A DNA stretch of 11,987 nt from Candidatus Cloacimonadota bacterium. Its GTDB lineage: Bacteria; Cloacimonadota; Cloacimonadia; JGIOTU-2. The stretch lies in the NCBI GenBank assembly GCA_030628975.1, contig DAOVPZ010000019.1, forward strand, positions 1 through 11,987. The letters run 5' to 3'. The position numbers were made by a program, and so were the translations under genes. The notes below the pieces were generated by a model. That model was not told where the DNA came from. It did no database searches and saw only the letters and a list, made by a program, of their open reading frames with translations. This document shows positions 11,731 to 11,987 of this stretch, piece by piece (the first letter of the stretch is position 1; every line of letters starts with the position of its first letter).

Positions 11731-11987
11731 ATGACTCAAAAATCAAATTTAAAACATATTTACGATTTAGAAGAGGGTACTTATTCCCGACAAATCGGGA
11801 CTAAAAGAGTTAGAATCTTTGTTAAGAAATTACCCAGAACGATAGCGAACATTGAAGATGGGAAACAGTTAATTAAATCATCAGGTTCTGTCCCGATATA
11901 TCGGGATTATATAGAATTTAATGATTCATTGAGTAAAAAAGATTTTGTATTTAGAATAAAAATTTGTAGAAAGGAAGTAAAAGTGAG
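11731..11987 (+). CDS. Four-helix-bundle protein (S23 / IVS-protein family), runs off the window
   Basis: The frame is open from ATG 11731 to the end (85 codons, no stop). It matches the small four-helix-bundle family: HIYDLEEGTY, KRVRIFVKKLPRTIANIEDG, KQLIKSSGSV, YIEFNDSLSKKDF and FRIKICRKEVK. The family is best known from intervening sequences of 23S rRNA but is common as free-standing genes; the function is unknown. Two places depart from the family pattern. TY-SRQIGT-KRVR replaces a shorter segment (usually like TxxFAKxVR), and SGSV-PIYRD-YIE replaces SGSV-GAN-YIE. Both odd stretches are encoded by 16-bp TCCCGA-N4-TCGGGA palindromes, with the frame kept. It may be a working gene with altered loops or a decaying one. 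No Shine-Dalgarno site is seen. Confidence 0.85.
   Translation, partial: MTQKSNLKHIYDLEEGTYSRQIGTKRVRIFVKKLPRTIANIEDGKQLIKSSGSVPIYRDYIEFNDSLSKKDFVFRIKICRKEVKV
11785..11800. repeat. 16-bp palindrome TCCCGA-CAAA-TCGGGA inside the four-helix-bundle gene
   Basis: The arms are identical to the palindromes at 9363-9378 and 11891-11906. It encodes the SRQIG stretch in the reading frame of the four-helix-bundle gene. Confidence 0.8.
11891..11906. repeat. 16-bp perfect palindrome TCCCGATATATCGGGA inside the four-helix-bundle gene
   Basis: This has the same 6-base arms as the copies at 9363 and 11785, and is symmetric through all 16 bases. It encodes the PIYRD stretch where relatives have GAN. Confidence 0.8.

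Overview
This is an AT-rich bacterial window in which every supported gene lies on the + strand. Several genes have clear Shine-Dalgarno sites (AGGAGG before folB, GGAAGGAG before the GNAT gene), and TGA is used as a normal stop. The gene content (PPDK regulatory protein, RseC-type protein, a FlgD-Ig/T9SS-like secretion-tail remnant, a LytR_C protein next to RsfS, an S23-type four-helix-bundle protein) and the many short palindromic repeats suggest an uncultured anaerobe-type lineage of the wider FCB group, such as a Cloacimonadota-like bacterium. There is no rRNA or other taxonomic marker, so this placement is tentative.

Layout. Positions 44-3237 hold a compact trio: a pyruvate,phosphate dikinase regulatory protein, an exported lipoprotein with sensor-like domains, and a GNAT-fold protein that starts at TTG. 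Positions 3238-3489 contain the decayed C-terminus of a secreted protein, carrying a tandem 15-bp palindromic repeat in frame. Then come an RseC-like redox/membrane protein, a GGCAGT hexamer repeat, and the folate pair folB-folK.

Positions 4927-9571 look like an accessory stretch between housekeeping genes. It holds a RHH antitoxin/RelE-ParE toxin pair, an unrecognised helical protein with a possible HEPN-type Rx5H motif, a membrane-anchored TPR plus trypsin-like serine protease fusion, a small membrane-anchored hypothetical protein, and a 100-bp multi-hairpin repeat. The toxin-antitoxin (TA) pair is flanked by two diverged versions of the folK 3' end: one completes the intact folK and the other is stranded directly after the toxin. 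The cassette therefore seems to have entered by replacing the 3' end of folK.

Positions 9572-11600 are a housekeeping cluster: a stand-alone GlmU-type uridyltransferase domain, a HIT-family hydrolase, a LytR_C-domain membrane protein, and ribosome silencing factor RsfS. The LytR_C gene is readable only if one base is gained at a run of ten T (or the ribosome shifts -1 there). The window ends inside a four-helix-bundle (S23 family) gene whose reading frame has absorbed two copies of a 16-bp palindrome, TCCCGA-N4-TCGGGA. A third copy lies in the 9290-9389 hairpin element.

Main points for follow-up: the TA cassette with its folK 3'-end replacement, the T10 frameshift in the LytR_C gene, and palindromic mini-repeats living inside coding sequence. 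No tRNA, rRNA, CRISPR array or transposase gene was seen.
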